From NCBI GenBank assembly GCA_002083555.1, contig MSXN01000021.1, positions 39,728 through 103,727 of the forward strand: a stretch of 64,000 nucleotides of DNA. Reading direction: 5' to 3'. A model generated the notes under the pieces. That model did no database searches, was not told the DNA's origin, and was given only the letters and a program-made list of their open reading frames with translations. Of the stretch, positions 12,132 to 20,195 are shown piece after piece (within the stretch, counting starts at the first letter, position 1; every line of letters begins with the position of its first letter). The position numbers and the translations under genes are program-made. The DNA comes from Nitrospira sp. ST-bin5 (GTDB lineage Bacteria; Nitrospirota; Nitrospiria; Nitrospirales; Nitrospiraceae).

Positions 12132-12569
12132 TCAGCGCGGGCGGACATCGGCTACGGGAGCTACGTTCCAGCCTGTCCCGGACAAGCGCCACACCGCCAC
12201 CACACCCAACGTCGAGCCCGTCACGTCAGCCAGCCAATCCTGCCAGCTCGACTCACGGAACGGCACGAACAATTGATGGACTTCGTCGGTGATTCCGTAC
12301 AGCGACGCCGTCAGAATCGAAAAGAGCACCGCCCGGGCTGCCACTGATTCTGTTGCGCCCCGGCGAAACGCCCGATAGCACAACCCGCCAAGTACTGCAT
12401 ATTCCAGCGCATGCAGTACTTTGTCGTTCACCGCCCAGAACAGCGACGGCAGATCGTCGTCCGGATGCGATTGCGCCGACAGATAGAAGATCAATCCGGC
12501 ATAGCCGAGCACCGGCCCCCAATACACGACGAAGCGCTTCCATCCCGTTCTTCCGGCCTGACCAGTCAC
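12132..12569 (-). CDS. VanZ-like membrane protein
   Basis: A 145-residue integral membrane protein of the VanZ family, with about four hydrophobic segments. Family motifs are visible: NDKVLHALEYAVLGGLCYRA near residue 50 and DEVHQLFVPFRESSWQDWLAD near residue 95, with the conserved aspartate, histidine and arginine. VanZ proteins are linked to low-level glycopeptide resistance in some Gram-positives, but the molecular activity is unclear. The start is a GTG at 12569 with GGAG at a suitable distance upstream. The gene precedes amgK and murU on the same strand, suggesting a cell-envelope theme; internal promoters also separate it from amgK. It is divergent from the GH57 gene. Confidence 0.85.
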   Translation of the reverse strand: MTGQAGRTGWKRFVVYWGPVLGYAGLIFYLSAQSHPDDDLPSLFWAVNDKVLHALEYAVLGGLCYRAFRRGATESVAARAVLFSILTASLYGITDEVHQLFVPFRESSWQDWLADVTGSTLGVVAVWRLSGTGWNVAPVADVRPR

Positions 12570-12645
12570 GATACAAACTCCTCTGTTCGTTGCGCGTCTC
12601 GGACCCCTATGACATACTTCAAAAAATGAGAGAAATCACGCCCCA

Positions 12646-14850
12646 ATGAAAAACGTCCACGTCTGCTTTGTCTGGCACATGCACCAGCCCTACTACACGG
12701 ACCCCATTGCGGGGACGGCGAGTATGCCCTGGGTGCGCCTCCATGCCACGAAAGCCTATTTCGATATGGCATACCTGCTGGAGAAGTTCCCGGCGGTGAA
12801 AGCCACATTTAACTTCACGCCGTCGTTGCTACTCCAGCTTCAGGAGATCGGCAACGGCACCGTGCGCGACCTGTTCCTCGAACGCGCTCAACGTCCGGCC
12901 GCAGAGTTGACGCCGGAGGAACAGGCCTTCCTCATCCGCCATTTCTTCTCAGCCAACTGGGCCACGATGGTACGTCCGTTCGCACGCTACCACGAGCTGC
13001 TGGTCAAGCGCGGCACCGAGGTCTCGGGACCGGATCTCGCCAAGGTCGCCCGCCAGTTTTCGACACAGGATTTTCTGGACCTGCAGGTCTGGCACAACCT
13101 GGCCTGGTTCGGATATGGGCCGCTCCAGCGCTACCCCCGCCTGGGTGCGCTCCGCAACAAGAGCCGCAATTTCACCGAGGATGACAAACACGAAGTCCTC
13201 GCGCTGCAACGGATCGCGATTCAAGAGATTGTCCCCCTCTACCGTCAACTGCTCGACCGGGGTCAGATCGAACTCACCACCACACCGTTTTTTCACCCGA
13301 TCCTGCCGCTCGTCATCGATACGGATATCAATCGCCGCGCGCGTCCCGACCTGCCCCTGCCCTCCCGGTTTCGCGCGCCGGAAGATGCAGAGACACAACT
13401 CCAGCGGGCCGTCGACTTTCACCGCAAGACCTTTGGCCAGCCGCCGGTCGGACTCTGGCCGTCAGAAGGATCCGTCTGCCCCGAGCTGCTCCCGCTGGTC
13501 CATCATGCCGGGCTCCGCTGGCTGGCGACCGACGAGGGCGTCCTCGCCCGCTCGTTCGAATTGAGCAATCGCCCATGGCATCGGCACACCGACCTCTACC
13601 AGGCTTACCGCGCGGGCGAGTCCGGCCGAAACGTGACGATGGTCTTTCGCGATCGCGATATTTCCGATGCCTTCGGTTTCGTGTACCACAAAACCAATCC
13701 GGACTCCGCCGCCGATGACGTGCTCCGCCGGCTCCGAAACATTCTTCACAACGCACCGCAGGAACAGATTCTCATCCCCATCATTCTCGATGGCGAAAAT
13801 CCCTGGGAGCATTACCATGACGGCGGCGAGCACTTCCTCTCGCGCCTCTATCGCGCGTTCACCGCACATGAATTAGATCAGGAACACACCGTCCATCTGA
13901 CGGCCTCCACCATGTCGGAAGGCCTCGCCGCGGTCCCGCCCACCCAGCAGTTGCCCGCACTCCATTCAGGATCCTGGATCAATCAGGACTACAAAATCTG
14001 GATCGGGCATCAGGAAGACAACCGCGGCTGGGACCTCCTCGGCCATACCCGCACCCGCCTCGTGGAAGTCGCCCCGACCTTGCCGGTGGACCGTGCGGAA
14101 GCAGCCTGGCAGGAACTCTATGCCGCCGAAGGCAGCGACTGGTTCTGGTGGTACGGCGACGATTTCGACACCGACTACAAGCAGGAGTTCGATCGCCTCT
14201 TTCGCACGCACTTGCGCAACGTCTGGCTCTTTATGGGCCTCACTCCGCCCGATCGATTGAACCAGCCGATCTGTGCCATGACCCAACAGGCTGCGGCAGA
14301 TCGCATCACCCAGCCGGTCTCGATCCTCACCCCCACCATCGACGGCCTAGTGACGGACTTTTTCGAATGGCGTGGGGCCGGAACTATCACGACGCACCCG
14401 CCGCTGGGAGCGATGTGGAAGGCCGAGGGGTTATTCACGGCCATCTACTTCGGCTGGAGCCAAGATCATCTGCTTTTACGGCTCGACCCGGATGACGCCG
14501 CGCAGCCCCGGCTCAATGGATTGGGGATGGAGATCACGCTCCACGGGCCTCAGCACAGCTTCCGTCTCTCCTGCTCGCTGGCCCCGTCCGGACCGGAGTC
14601 CTTCACGCTCTTCCAACAAGGTGAGGCAGAAACCTGGCAGGAGATCGGTCCCTATCGTTCGATTAGTCGCCGAACCATTTTAGAACTGGCGATCCCGACA
14701 AAGGACCTCCTACTTGAAGCGGAACAAGAGGTGGGCCTGAGCCTCGTAATTCTCGAACATGGATTGGAAGTGGCCCGCTATCCGCATCATACGCCGGCCA
14801 TCCTAACCGTACCGGGACCGGAGTTTGAAGCGGGGCTGTGGAGAGTGTGA
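12646..14850 (+). CDS. Glycoside hydrolase family 57 protein
   Basis: A 734-residue cytoplasmic enzyme (no signal peptide) of GH57, a family of retaining alpha-glucan hydrolases and transferases such as alpha-amylase and amylopullulanase. The N-terminus VCFVWHMHQPYY carries the conserved HxHQP motif. The likely nucleophile is Glu274 in LWPSEGSV and the likely acid/base is Asp382 in ILDGENPWE. After about residue 520 comes a beta-rich domain (GLFTAIYFGWSQDHLLLRLD) resembling the C-terminal domain of glucodextranase-like proteins. The neighbour galT suggests a role in intracellular glucan or glycogen turnover. The exact substrate cannot be told from sequence. Confidence 0.92.
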   Translation: MKNVHVCFVWHMHQPYYTDPIAGTASMPWVRLHATKAYFDMAYLLEKFPAVKATFNFTPSLLLQLQEIGNGTVRDLFLERAQRPAAELTPEEQAFLIRHFFSANWATMVRPFARYHELLVKRGTEVSGPDLAKVARQFSTQDFLDLQVWHNLAWFGYGPLQRYPRLGALRNKSRNFTEDDKHEVLALQRIAIQEIVPLYRQLLDRGQIELTTTPFFHPILPLVIDTDINRRARPDLPLPSRFRAPEDAETQLQRAVDFHRKTFGQPPVGLWPSEGSVCPELLPLVHHAGLRWLATDEGVLARSFELSNRPWHRHTDLYQAYRAGESGRNVTMVFRDRDISDAFGFVYHKTNPDSAADDVLRRLRNILHNAPQEQILIPIILDGENPWEHYHDGGEHFLSRLYRAFTAHELDQEHTVHLTASTMSEGLAAVPPTQQLPALHSGSWINQDYKIWIGHQEDNRGWDLLGHTRTRLVEVAPTLPVDRAEAAWQELYAAEGSDWFWWYGDDFDTDYKQEFDRLFRTHLRNVWLFMGLTPPDRLNQPICAMTQQAAADRITQPVSILTPTIDGLVTDFFEWRGAGTITTHPPLGAMWKAEGLFTAIYFGWSQDHLLLRLDPDDAAQPRLNGLGMEITLHGPQHSFRLSCSLAPSGPESFTLFQQGEAETWQEIGPYRSISRRTILELAIPTKDLLLEAEQEVGLSLVILEHGLEVARYPHHTPAILTVPGPEFEAGLWRV

Positions 14851-14862
14851 CCGGGATAGTCC

Positions 14863-14897
14863 TGAGCGTTGAGTGCTGAGTTTTGAGTTGTGAAATT
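14863..14897 (+). repeat. Tandem heptamer tract (TGAGNNN)
   Basis: Five consecutive heptamers in the GH57-galT gap: TGAGCGT, TGAGTGC, TGAGTTT, TGAGTTG and TGAAATT. The period of seven matches that of the GCTGANN tracts at 8.5 and 10.8 kb, though the core differs. Confidence 0.6.
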
Positions 14898-14952
14898 CCG
14901 AACTGCCTGAGACACTCTGGACTCAGAACGTTTCAAATACTACGGAGCAACT

Positions 14953-15957
14953 ATGCCTGACTTAAGACGTGATCCTATCGTCGGTCGCTGGGTGATCATT
15001 TCGACCGAACGGAACGGCCGACCGCATGACTTTGCCCAGATGCAACCGGCGAAACCGATCTCCACTGCGATCTGCCCATTTTGCCCGGGCCAGGAACGAC
15101 TCACGCCGAAAGAAATCATGGCCTATCGGCCGCAACCCGGCGAACCGAATTCGCCGAACTGGACCGTCCGCGTCATCCCGAACAAGTTCCCCGCATTGCA
15201 GGTTGAAGGGGACATGGGCCGGGAAGGCATCGGTTTGTACGACCGGATGAACGGCGTGGGCGCGCATGAAGTCATCATCGAATCGCCCGGCCACAAGGAA
15301 GGCCTCGCCGATCTGCCGACGAAGAAAATAGAGGATGTGCTCTGGGCCTATCGCGACCGTATGATCGATCTCCGAAAAGATCTGCGCTTCCGCTACATCC
15401 TGATCTTCAAAAACCACGGCGCCTCGGCCGGCGCCACGCTGGAACACAGCCACTCCCAACTCATCGCCCTGCCTATCGTTCCGACCAGCGTGACGGAGGA
15501 ACTCGACGGCTGCCGCGCCCACTACGAGCAGAAGGAACGCTGTATCTACTGCGACATCCTCCGGCAGGACCTTGCCAGCGGCGATCGGATCGTGGCGGAG
15601 AATCAGGAATTCCTCTGCGTCACACCCTATGCCCCGCGCTTCCCGTTTGAAATGTGGATTCTCCCCAAGCGCCATGCCGCCTATTTCGAAGAGAGCCAGA
15701 AATCGCAGTTCGAATTCTTGGCTCCGATTCTCTCCGAGTCCCTGCGCCGCATGGACAAAGCGCTCGGCCGTCCCTCCTACAACTTCATGCTCCACAGCTC
15801 CCCGCTGCACGAAAAGACCGGCGACTACTATCACTGGCATCTGGAAATCATCCCCAAGCTCACCCAGGTGGCCGGCTTCGAATGGGGCACCGGCTTCTAC
15901 ATCAATCCCGTCGCGCCCGAAGAATCCGCCAAGTTCCTGAGGGAAGCGGAGCTGTAA
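14953..15957 (+). CDS. galT: Galactose-1-phosphate uridylyltransferase-family enzyme
   Basis: A 334-residue HIT-superfamily nucleotidyl transferase, the usual length for GalT. The N-terminus LRRDPIVGRWVIISTERN is highly characteristic. Zinc-binding cysteines are seen in CPFCPGQE near residue 45. The central HSHSQLIALP near residue 165 corresponds to the active-site histidine motif, and HWHLEIIPK near residue 300 carries the second histidine pair. GalT exchanges UMP between UDP-glucose and galactose-1-phosphate; close relatives act as ADP-glucose phosphorylases, and that alternative cannot be excluded. With a GH57 glycosidase directly upstream, a role in glucan or glycogen metabolism is plausible. 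CGGAG lies at a good distance before the ATG. Confidence 0.88.
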   Translation: MPDLRRDPIVGRWVIISTERNGRPHDFAQMQPAKPISTAICPFCPGQERLTPKEIMAYRPQPGEPNSPNWTVRVIPNKFPALQVEGDMGREGIGLYDRMNGVGAHEVIIESPGHKEGLADLPTKKIEDVLWAYRDRMIDLRKDLRFRYILIFKNHGASAGATLEHSHSQLIALPIVPTSVTEELDGCRAHYEQKERCIYCDILRQDLASGDRIVAENQEFLCVTPYAPRFPFEMWILPKRHAAYFEESQKSQFEFLAPILSESLRRMDKALGRPSYNFMLHSSPLHEKTGDYYHWHLEIIPKLTQVAGFEWGTGFYINPVAPEESAKFLREAEL

Positions 15958-16058
15958 GGACCCGGCGCACACACGGAATCCCCCGACAACACTCATACGT
16001 GCGGCAGGGAGCAGATTATCTTCTCTTCTCCTGATCAATTCCTGGCATAGCCGCTCAA

Positions 16059-16094
16059 GTCAGCGCTTCTTCGGCCGATAAGATGTCAGCGCTT
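16059..16094 (+). repeat. Two direct decamers upstream of the kinase gene
   Basis: GTCAGCGCTT occurs at 16059-16068 and again at 16085-16094, 26 bases apart, in the 183-base gap between galT and the PAS kinase. The spacing is about two and a half helical turns. It could be an operator; chance cannot be excluded. Nothing else is recognised in this gap. Confidence 0.35.
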
Positions 16095-16140
16095 GTGTCC
16101 CCACACCACTCCCTGAGCACCCACGTGCATACACACTCTT

Positions 16141-17460
16141 ATGCCACATCCATCACAGCAAGATTCGTCAGCGTCTGAATGGCAGGGCGTGGGAACCACA
16201 CCGGACCGTGCGTCTCTATCCGGCGATACCACCTCTGCGCTCCGACAGTCTGATGAACGGTTCAGGCTCGTCGTAGAGGCCGCCCCCTACGGCATCCTGA
16301 TCGTGAGCCCCTCGGGGACGATCACCATGGTCAACCCGCAATGCGAAGTCATCTTTGGATTCACGCAGAACGAGCTCATCGGGCAATCCGTCGATATCTT
16401 GCTCCCGCCCGCCTATCGCGAGGCCCATGGCCGCCATCTCCTGGCCTTCTTCGCCGATCCGGTGAGAAAGCAAATGGGAGGGCTTCGCGATCTGCCGGGC
16501 CTGCGAAAAAACGGAACCGAGGTCCCGGTGGAGATCGGGCTCACGCCGATTCAAACCGCGGCCGGATTACACACGCTCGCGACCGTCATCGACGTCAGCA
16601 TCCGCAAAGCCAACGAAGCGGCGCTGCTCCGTCTGCAGAACCATTTGCGCGAAGAGGTTGACGCCCGCACGAAAGAACTGCAACTGGCCAAAGACGCGGC
16701 CGAATCCGCCAATGCGGCAAAATCGATCTTTCTCGCCAACATGTCTCATGAGCTGCGGACTCCGATGCATGCGATTCTCAGTTTTTCGAGTTTGGCTGCG
16801 GAACGTCTCGAACAGAGAGACACGGCAAAAGTCCACCACTACCTCAGCCGCCTCCATGACAGCGGCAAGAATCTTCTGGCCCTGCTCAACGATATCCTGG
16901 ATCTCTCGAAACTGGAATCCGGCCGGATGATCTACGCTCGTAAGTCCGTCAATCTTGCCGCTCTGGCGCAGGCCGTCGCAGTAGACCTCGACCCCCTGCT
17001 GAAAGCCAGACAGCTGACCTGCACCCTCCACCCGCCACAGATCGACACCCTCGTCCACGGCGATGAATTCCGCCTGGCGCAAGTGGTGCGCAACCTGCTC
17101 TCCAACGCGATTAAGTTCACTCGAGACAGCAGCGAGATAGGCATCTCCTTCGCCTCGGCAACCCTCCCCGCACAGGATGGACGTCAAACGAATGCCTCGG
17201 TTCCCGCTGTCGCACTGACCATCACCGACCAGGGAATCGGGTTTCCGCCGGAGGAGGCAGAAACCATATTCGATAAGTTTGTGCAGAGCAGCAAGTCCAG
17301 AAACAACGCCGGAGGGACCGGCCTCGGGCTGGCGATCTGCAAAGAAATCATCACGGCGCACCACGGGCACATCCGCGCAGAAAATCGTCCTGCAGGTGGA
17401 GCCTCGTTTACGATCGTGCTGCCTCCGGATAGCCAGGCACACGAAGAGGAGGCTGCGTAG
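16141..17460 (+). CDS. PAS-domain sensor histidine kinase, soluble
   Basis: A 439-residue kinase with no membrane segment. A PAS domain spans about residues 40-165 (ERFRLVVEAAPYGILIV to IDVSIRK), so the signal is probably cytoplasmic. A short coiled segment leads to the HisKA domain with phosphorylatable histidine in FLANMSHELRTPMHA near residue 205. The ATPase domain has the N box NLLSNAIKFT, G1 DQGIGFPP and G2 GGTGLGLAICKE. The gene ends one base before the next gene, which encodes a receiver/ATPase protein, so the two are surely co-expressed and probably form one signalling pair. No specific signal can be read. Confidence 0.93.
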   Translation: MPHPSQQDSSASEWQGVGTTPDRASLSGDTTSALRQSDERFRLVVEAAPYGILIVSPSGTITMVNPQCEVIFGFTQNELIGQSVDILLPPAYREAHGRHLLAFFADPVRKQMGGLRDLPGLRKNGTEVPVEIGLTPIQTAAGLHTLATVIDVSIRKANEAALLRLQNHLREEVDARTKELQLAKDAAESANAAKSIFLANMSHELRTPMHAILSFSSLAAERLEQRDTAKVHHYLSRLHDSGKNLLALLNDILDLSKLESGRMIYARKSVNLAALAQAVAVDLDPLLKARQLTCTLHPPQIDTLVHGDEFRLAQVVRNLLSNAIKFTRDSSEIGISFASATLPAQDGRQTNASVPAVALTITDQGIGFPPEEAETIFDKFVQSSKSRNNAGGTGLGLAICKEIITAHHGHIRAENRPAGGASFTIVLPPDSQAHEEEAA

Positions 17461-17461
17461 C

Positions 17462-18394
17462 ATGGCCGATTCGCTCATTACCGTTCTCCTGGTCGACGAC
17501 AACGCCGCTAATCTCGAAATTCTCCAGGACGATCTGGCGGATAGCGGCTATGCCCTCGTGTCCGCCTGGGACGGAGTCGAGGCACTGGAAAAACTGACTC
17601 TCGAGCCCCATCGCTACCACGCGGTCCTCCTCGACTTGATGATGCCCCGCATGACCGGCATGGAGGTGTTGCAGCACATGAAGGCCCATCCGGTCTTGAT
17701 GCATGTACCCGTCATCATCCAGACCGCAGCCGCGTCCCCCGCCGAGGTCACCGAAGGCCTCGCCGCCGGAGCCCATTACTATCTCACCAAGCCGTTCGAG
17801 AAGGGCGATCTGCTCGCCATCCTGACCACGGCCATTCGCGATCGTTCCGCGTACTTAGCAGTCCAGGAGGAACTGGAGAACACCGCCGGAACCTTGCAAC
17901 TGCTCCACAATGGAACGTTCCGGTTTCAGACGCTGGACGAGGCCCGGCAGCTGGCGACCCTGCTCGCCCATGCCTACCCCGATCCGTCCCGTGTGGTGAC
18001 CGGTCTGTTGGAACTGCTCTTGAACGCCGTGGAGCACGGAAACCTGGGCATCACCTATGACGAGAAATCGCGCCTGCTGGACAGGGGACAACTCGACGAG
18101 GAAATCGCTCGCCGGTTGCAGGACCCGGCCTATGCCGATCGATGTGCAGTCGCAACCTTTATCCGGCACGGACACGACCTCCATCTCTCGGTCATCGATG
18201 ACGGTGCCGGATTCGACTGGCGTCCGTTCCTGCACCTCGACCCTCAACGTGCTTTTGATACCCATGGCCGGGGCATCGCCACGGCCAAGATGGTGAGTTT
18301 CGATTCCCTCGAGTACCACGGTGCCGGCAATCACGTCGAAACGGTGGTCCGGATTCCTTCCTGCGGGACAAAGGCCGACAACATCGCGGCGTAA
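17462..18394 (+). CDS. Response regulator with C-terminal RsbW-type ATPase domain
   Basis: A 310-residue protein. The N-terminal receiver (about 5-125) has Asp12/Asp13 and the phosphoacceptor Asp58 (LLDLMMP), with the conserved lysine in YYLTKPFEKGD. The C-terminal part (about 165-300) is a GHKL ATPase of the anti-sigma-factor/serine kinase type: N box GLLELLLNAVEHGNLG, G1 IDDGAGFDW and HGRGIATAK. It has no DNA-binding or diguanylate cyclase domain. Such proteins may phosphorylate or bind an STAS-type partner under receiver control; that is inference. I placed the start at ATG 17462, directly after the kinase stop, since the upstream extension is simply the kinase gene in another frame. Confidence 0.9.
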   Translation: MADSLITVLLVDDNAANLEILQDDLADSGYALVSAWDGVEALEKLTLEPHRYHAVLLDLMMPRMTGMEVLQHMKAHPVLMHVPVIIQTAAASPAEVTEGLAAGAHYYLTKPFEKGDLLAILTTAIRDRSAYLAVQEELENTAGTLQLLHNGTFRFQTLDEARQLATLLAHAYPDPSRVVTGLLELLLNAVEHGNLGITYDEKSRLLDRGQLDEEIARRLQDPAYADRCAVATFIRHGHDLHLSVIDDGAGFDWRPFLHLDPQRAFDTHGRGIATAKMVSFDSLEYHGAGNHVETVVRIPSCGTKADNIAA

Positions 18395-18501
18395 CGACAG
18401 TTCCTTCCGTATCGTACTTGGGCCCTCGCTCCTTGCCTCATCCTATTCCGGACGCCTATCATGCTTCTCTTCGTGCCCAGCTCAACGAGGGAAACCACAG
18501 G

Positions 18502-19884
18502 ATGCCCGTTCGCTTTCGCATTGAAAATCCCGCGCTCGCCGTCCCTCTACGCCAGATCGAACACCTGGTGCGCCGGGCCGGAGGCCGGCTGTGGCTGGTC
18601 GGCGGCTGCGTACGGGATCTGATCCTCGAACGGCAACCGCGCGATCTGGATCTTGAGGTGTCCGGCATTCCTCCCGGCCAACTACACGCGATCCTCACCG
18701 AACACTTCTCCGTCCAGTTCGTCGGTCGCGCCTTCGGCGTGTTCAAGCTCGACGGCCTGCCGATCGACGTCTCATTGCCTATGCGACGCCCGCTGGATGA
18801 CGCCACGATCCCCGGCCTCCTCCACCTCGCCGACCCCGACATGGACATCGACGAAGCCCTCTCGCGGCGCGACTTCACGATCAACGCGATGGCCTGGGAT
18901 CCCGATACACTCGATTTCCATGATCCCTTTCACGGCCGTGAGGATCTCAGGACCGGCACGTTACGCCATGTCTCCGAACGATTTGCCGAAGACCCGCTGC
19001 GCGTGCTGCGCGGAATGCAACTGGCTGCGCGCTACGACCTGACGGCGGCACCGGAGACTCTCGCATTCTGCCAGTCACTCACGCAGGACCATCTCCCGAG
19101 CGAACGGATCTGGGAGGAATGGAAAAAATTCCTGCTCCAGGGGGTTACCCTCTCGAAAGGGCTGCAGTGGATCCACGGTTGCGGCTGGCTGCGGTTCTAT
19201 CCGGAGCTTGCCGCGTTACCCGGTTGCCCGCAAGATCCGGTGTGGCATCCGGAAGGCGATGTCTGGATTCACACGCTCCACTGCCTGGACTGGTTTGCGA
19301 GGGAACGAACCGGGCAAGCGGAGGACGATCTGACGGTCGGCCTTGGCATCCTCTGTCACGACTTCGGCAAACCCGCCACGACGAAGAAAGAGTTCGGACG
19401 CATCACCTCGCGCGGCCATGAACCGGAAGGGGAGGCCCCAACCCGGCAATTTCTTGCCCGACTCACCAATCAAACCGGCCTTGCCGACGAGGTCGTGGCC
19501 CTCGTGCTGTGCCACCTTCGCCCCCGCGCGCTCTACGATGCGAAGGCGTCCGACAGTGCGGTTCGCCGCCTGGCCAGGCACGTAGGCCGCATCGATCGCC
19601 TCGTGCGGGTCGCGCGCGCTGATCATGCCGGACGGCCGCCAAAACCCTTCGATGAGTTTCCTGCCGGCGAGTGGTTGCTCAAGAAAGCACGGGAATTAGA
19701 CGTTGAAGCGCAGGCTCCGGCCCCCATCGTGATGGGACGGCACCTGCTTGCGATGGGGGTGTCGCCGGGCCCTGAGATGGGCAAACACCTCGACGACTGC
19801 TACGAAGCCCAGTTGGATGGCTTGTTCACCACGCTCGACGAAGGCCTGGCCTACGCACGCCAACGACTCCCCTCATCTCATTGA
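18502..19884 (+). CDS. cca: CCA tRNA nucleotidyltransferase / poly(A) polymerase family, with HD domain
   Basis: A 461-residue class II nucleotidyltransferase. The catalytic head has LVGGCVRDLILERQPRDLD near residue 30 with the DxD-type metal ligands, then RRDFTINAMAWD near 125 and EDPLRVLRGMQLAARYDL near 165. An HD metal-dependent phosphohydrolase motif, ILCHDFGKPATT, lies near residue 290, so this is the long, HD-containing form. It should add or repair the 3' CCA of tRNA. The ATG at 18502 is chosen because the enzyme fold begins there; an in-frame extension to 18418 shows no homology. The only tRNA in this window already encodes its CCA, so repair is likely at least part of the job. Confidence 0.9.
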   Translation: MPVRFRIENPALAVPLRQIEHLVRRAGGRLWLVGGCVRDLILERQPRDLDLEVSGIPPGQLHAILTEHFSVQFVGRAFGVFKLDGLPIDVSLPMRRPLDDATIPGLLHLADPDMDIDEALSRRDFTINAMAWDPDTLDFHDPFHGREDLRTGTLRHVSERFAEDPLRVLRGMQLAARYDLTAAPETLAFCQSLTQDHLPSERIWEEWKKFLLQGVTLSKGLQWIHGCGWLRFYPELAALPGCPQDPVWHPEGDVWIHTLHCLDWFARERTGQAEDDLTVGLGILCHDFGKPATTKKEFGRITSRGHEPEGEAPTRQFLARLTNQTGLADEVVALVLCHLRPRALYDAKASDSAVRRLARHVGRIDRLVRVARADHAGRPPKPFDEFPAGEWLLKKARELDVEAQAPAPIVMGRHLLAMGVSPGPEMGKHLDDCYEAQLDGLFTTLDEGLAYARQRLPSSH

Positions 19885-19940
19885 CCTCATCCAACGTTTC
19901 ACCAAACCCGTTTCAACGTGCACCTACCAACTCTCGCCCC

Positions 19941-19970
19941 TTGCTCCCTTACACATCGGCATCATATGAT
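19941..19970 (+). promoter_or_regulatory. Candidate promoter giving a nearly leaderless thiS-ttuA mRNA
   Basis: TTGCTC (19941-19946), an 18-base spacer and TATGAT (19965-19970) stand just six bases before the ATG at 19977. The -10 box matches five of six consensus bases; the -35 is weak. No ribosome binding site precedes the ATG. Confidence 0.4.
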
Positions 19971-19976
19971 CGCCCC

Positions 19977-20195
19977 ATGCATATTCAACTAAGCCACCCA
20001 TCCAGAGCCGTTGAAATCAAAGGTCCGAAGAAGGCTAAAGACCTCCTGAAAGAGCTCAACCTCGTGGTCGAAGCGCACCTGGTCATTCGGGGCGATGAGT
20101 TAGTGACCGAAGACGAGATGCTCTACGACCAGGATCAGATTGAAATCCGTCCGGTCATCTCGGGCGGTTCCCCGAATTTTACGAGCCCACAATGA
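19977..20195 (+). CDS. ThiS/MoaD-like sulfur carrier protein (TtuB-like)
   Basis: A 72-residue beta-grasp protein. Family features are the central helix segment KDLLKELNLVVEAHLVIRGDELVTEDEML and the closing IRPVISGG. In sulfur carriers the last residues must be GlyGly, which is activated and thiocarboxylated; here the GlyGly (63-64) is followed by eight more residues (SPNFTSPQ) before the stop. It would need trimming to work. The ATG of ttuA lies inside its stop (ATGA), so the two are translationally coupled, which points to a role as sulfur donor for TtuA rather than for thiamine. The start at 19977 is chosen because the fold begins there; upstream in-frame sequence lacks homology. Confidence 0.85.
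   Translation: MHIQLSHPSRAVEIKGPKKAKDLLKELNLVVEAHLVIRGDELVTEDEMLYDQDQIEIRPVISGGSPNFTSPQ

Larger units (their letters stand above)
11963..12147. repeat. 98-bp tandem duplication carrying a promoter
   Basis: Two gap-free copies, 11963-12049 and 12061-12147, are offset by exactly 98 bases and differ at roughly 14 of 86 positions. On the minus strand each copy holds, in order, a TGA that ends or resembles the end of vanZ, a GTGACA -35 box, a TATAAT -10 box and a start-codon region. Copy 12061-12147 includes the real vanZ stop; copy 11963-12049 includes the real amgK start. The duplicate thus spans the vanZ/amgK junction. Confidence 0.9.

Noticed and set aside
10850..12292. 480-codon plus-strand open frame
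   Set aside because: It lies antisense over amgK and the vanZ end, has no family features, and its internal repeat simply reflects the 98-bp DNA duplication.
18418..18501. Upstream extension of the CCA enzyme
   Set aside because: Residues before ATG 18502 lack family similarity, and the ATG has a usable purine-rich site ahead.
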